From Singulisphaera sp. GP187 (GTDB lineage Bacteria; Planctomycetota; Phycisphaerae; Phycisphaerales; SM1A02), in contig CAMDEL010000129.1 in the NCBI GenBank assembly GCA_945896765.1, forward strand, positions 1-5,132: a stretch of DNA of 5,132 nucleotides, in the 5' to 3' direction. Shown one piece after another: positions 5,016 to 5,132 of this stretch. The first letter of the stretch is position 1. Each line of letters opens with the position of its first letter. The notes beneath the pieces are model-generated. The model was not told the DNA's origin, did not search any database, and saw only the letters and a list, made by a program, of their open reading frames with translations. A program made the position numbers and the translations under genes.

Positions 5016-5132
5016 CTATCGCGCGTCAAGGTGTCGACGAACTGCTTGATCAATCATCCGTGCAACCGAATCGATTTCTATGTTGACGCGATCTCCAGCC
5101 ACCGCTTTGCCAAGAGTCGTGCGTGCAAGAGT
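5016..5132 (-). CDS. ribE: Riboflavin synthase alpha chain, C-terminal 38 residues (partial, cut by window edge)
   Basis: Riboflavin synthase dismutates two molecules of 6,7-dimethyl-8-ribityllumazine to give riboflavin; it is a trimer of two-domain subunits. Only the end of the protein is visible: a frame entering from the right edge and ending at TAG (5018-5016). It encodes TLARTTLGKAVAGDRVNIE followed by IDSVARMI and a basic C-terminal helix. The TT.G....GDrVN.E.D...R pattern is characteristic of the end of the second lumazine-binding domain and the trimerisation helix of this family. The gene is convergent with the phosphatase gene, with 20 bp between the stop codons. The 5' part and start lie outside the window. 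The family call rests on a short but distinctive segment. Confidence 0.87.
   Translation of the reverse strand, partial: TLARTTLGKAVAGDRVNIEIDSVARMIDQAVRRHLDAR

Noticed and set aside
1..5132. Mobile elements, CRISPR arrays, tRNA or rRNA genes, or a defence or toxin system
   Set aside because: No terminal inverted repeats, transposase motifs, spaced direct repeats, structured RNA signatures or toxin-antitoxin pairs were seen; nearly all sequence is accounted for by chromosomal-type genes.

Overview
The window looks like chromosomal DNA from a Gram-negative (diderm) bacterium with compact gene packing and, by eye, moderate GC content. A Kdo-8-phosphate synthase gene implies a lipopolysaccharide-type outer membrane. 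An McsA/McsB protein-arginine-kinase pair outside a Firmicutes-style ctsR-mcsA-mcsB-clpC operon is compatible with the PVC group (Planctomycetota and relatives) or another non-Firmicute lineage. The lineage is inference only; no rRNA or other marker is present. No mobile element, CRISPR array, tRNA or rRNA was seen.

Layout, left to right. Minus strand: the start of a possible unidentified gene runs off the left edge (1-74), preceded in transcription order by a DUF1444 (YtpQ-like) gene at 89-913, which has a perfect Shine-Dalgarno sequence and a hairpin just upstream of it. A 112-bp divergent intergenic region (914-1025) follows. Plus strand: a three-gene cluster, kdsA (1026-1865), mcsA (1862-2359) and mcsB (2356-3423), in which each junction is a 4-nt ATGA stop/start overlap. 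Minus strand: a pterin-4a-carbinolamine dehydratase (3433-3720), convergent with mcsB after 9 bp. Plus strand: a pseudo-receiver plus SpoIIE/RsbU-type PP2C phosphatase (3751-4995), divergent from the dehydratase across only 30 bp and apparently starting at a non-ATG codon. Minus strand: the last 38 codons of riboflavin synthase (5016-5132), running off the right edge.

How the genes fit together. The kdsA-mcsA-mcsB cluster is probably co-transcribed and translationally coupled, so an outer-membrane sugar enzyme and a protein-arginine phosphorylation module share expression. McsB keeps the phosphagen-kinase nucleotide-binding arginines and catalytic Glu/Cys residues, so it is probably active. 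Its C-terminal motif differs from the RDxxRA phospho-arginine-sensing motif known in Bacillus-type McsB, and no ClpC or CtsR gene lies nearby. The PP2C protein is a likely serine/threonine-phosphatase signalling output without a phosphorylatable receiver. The DUF1444, dehydratase and riboflavin synthase genes look like ordinary neighbours. No wholly new system is evident; the points most worth a second look are the mcsAB context and its motif changes.
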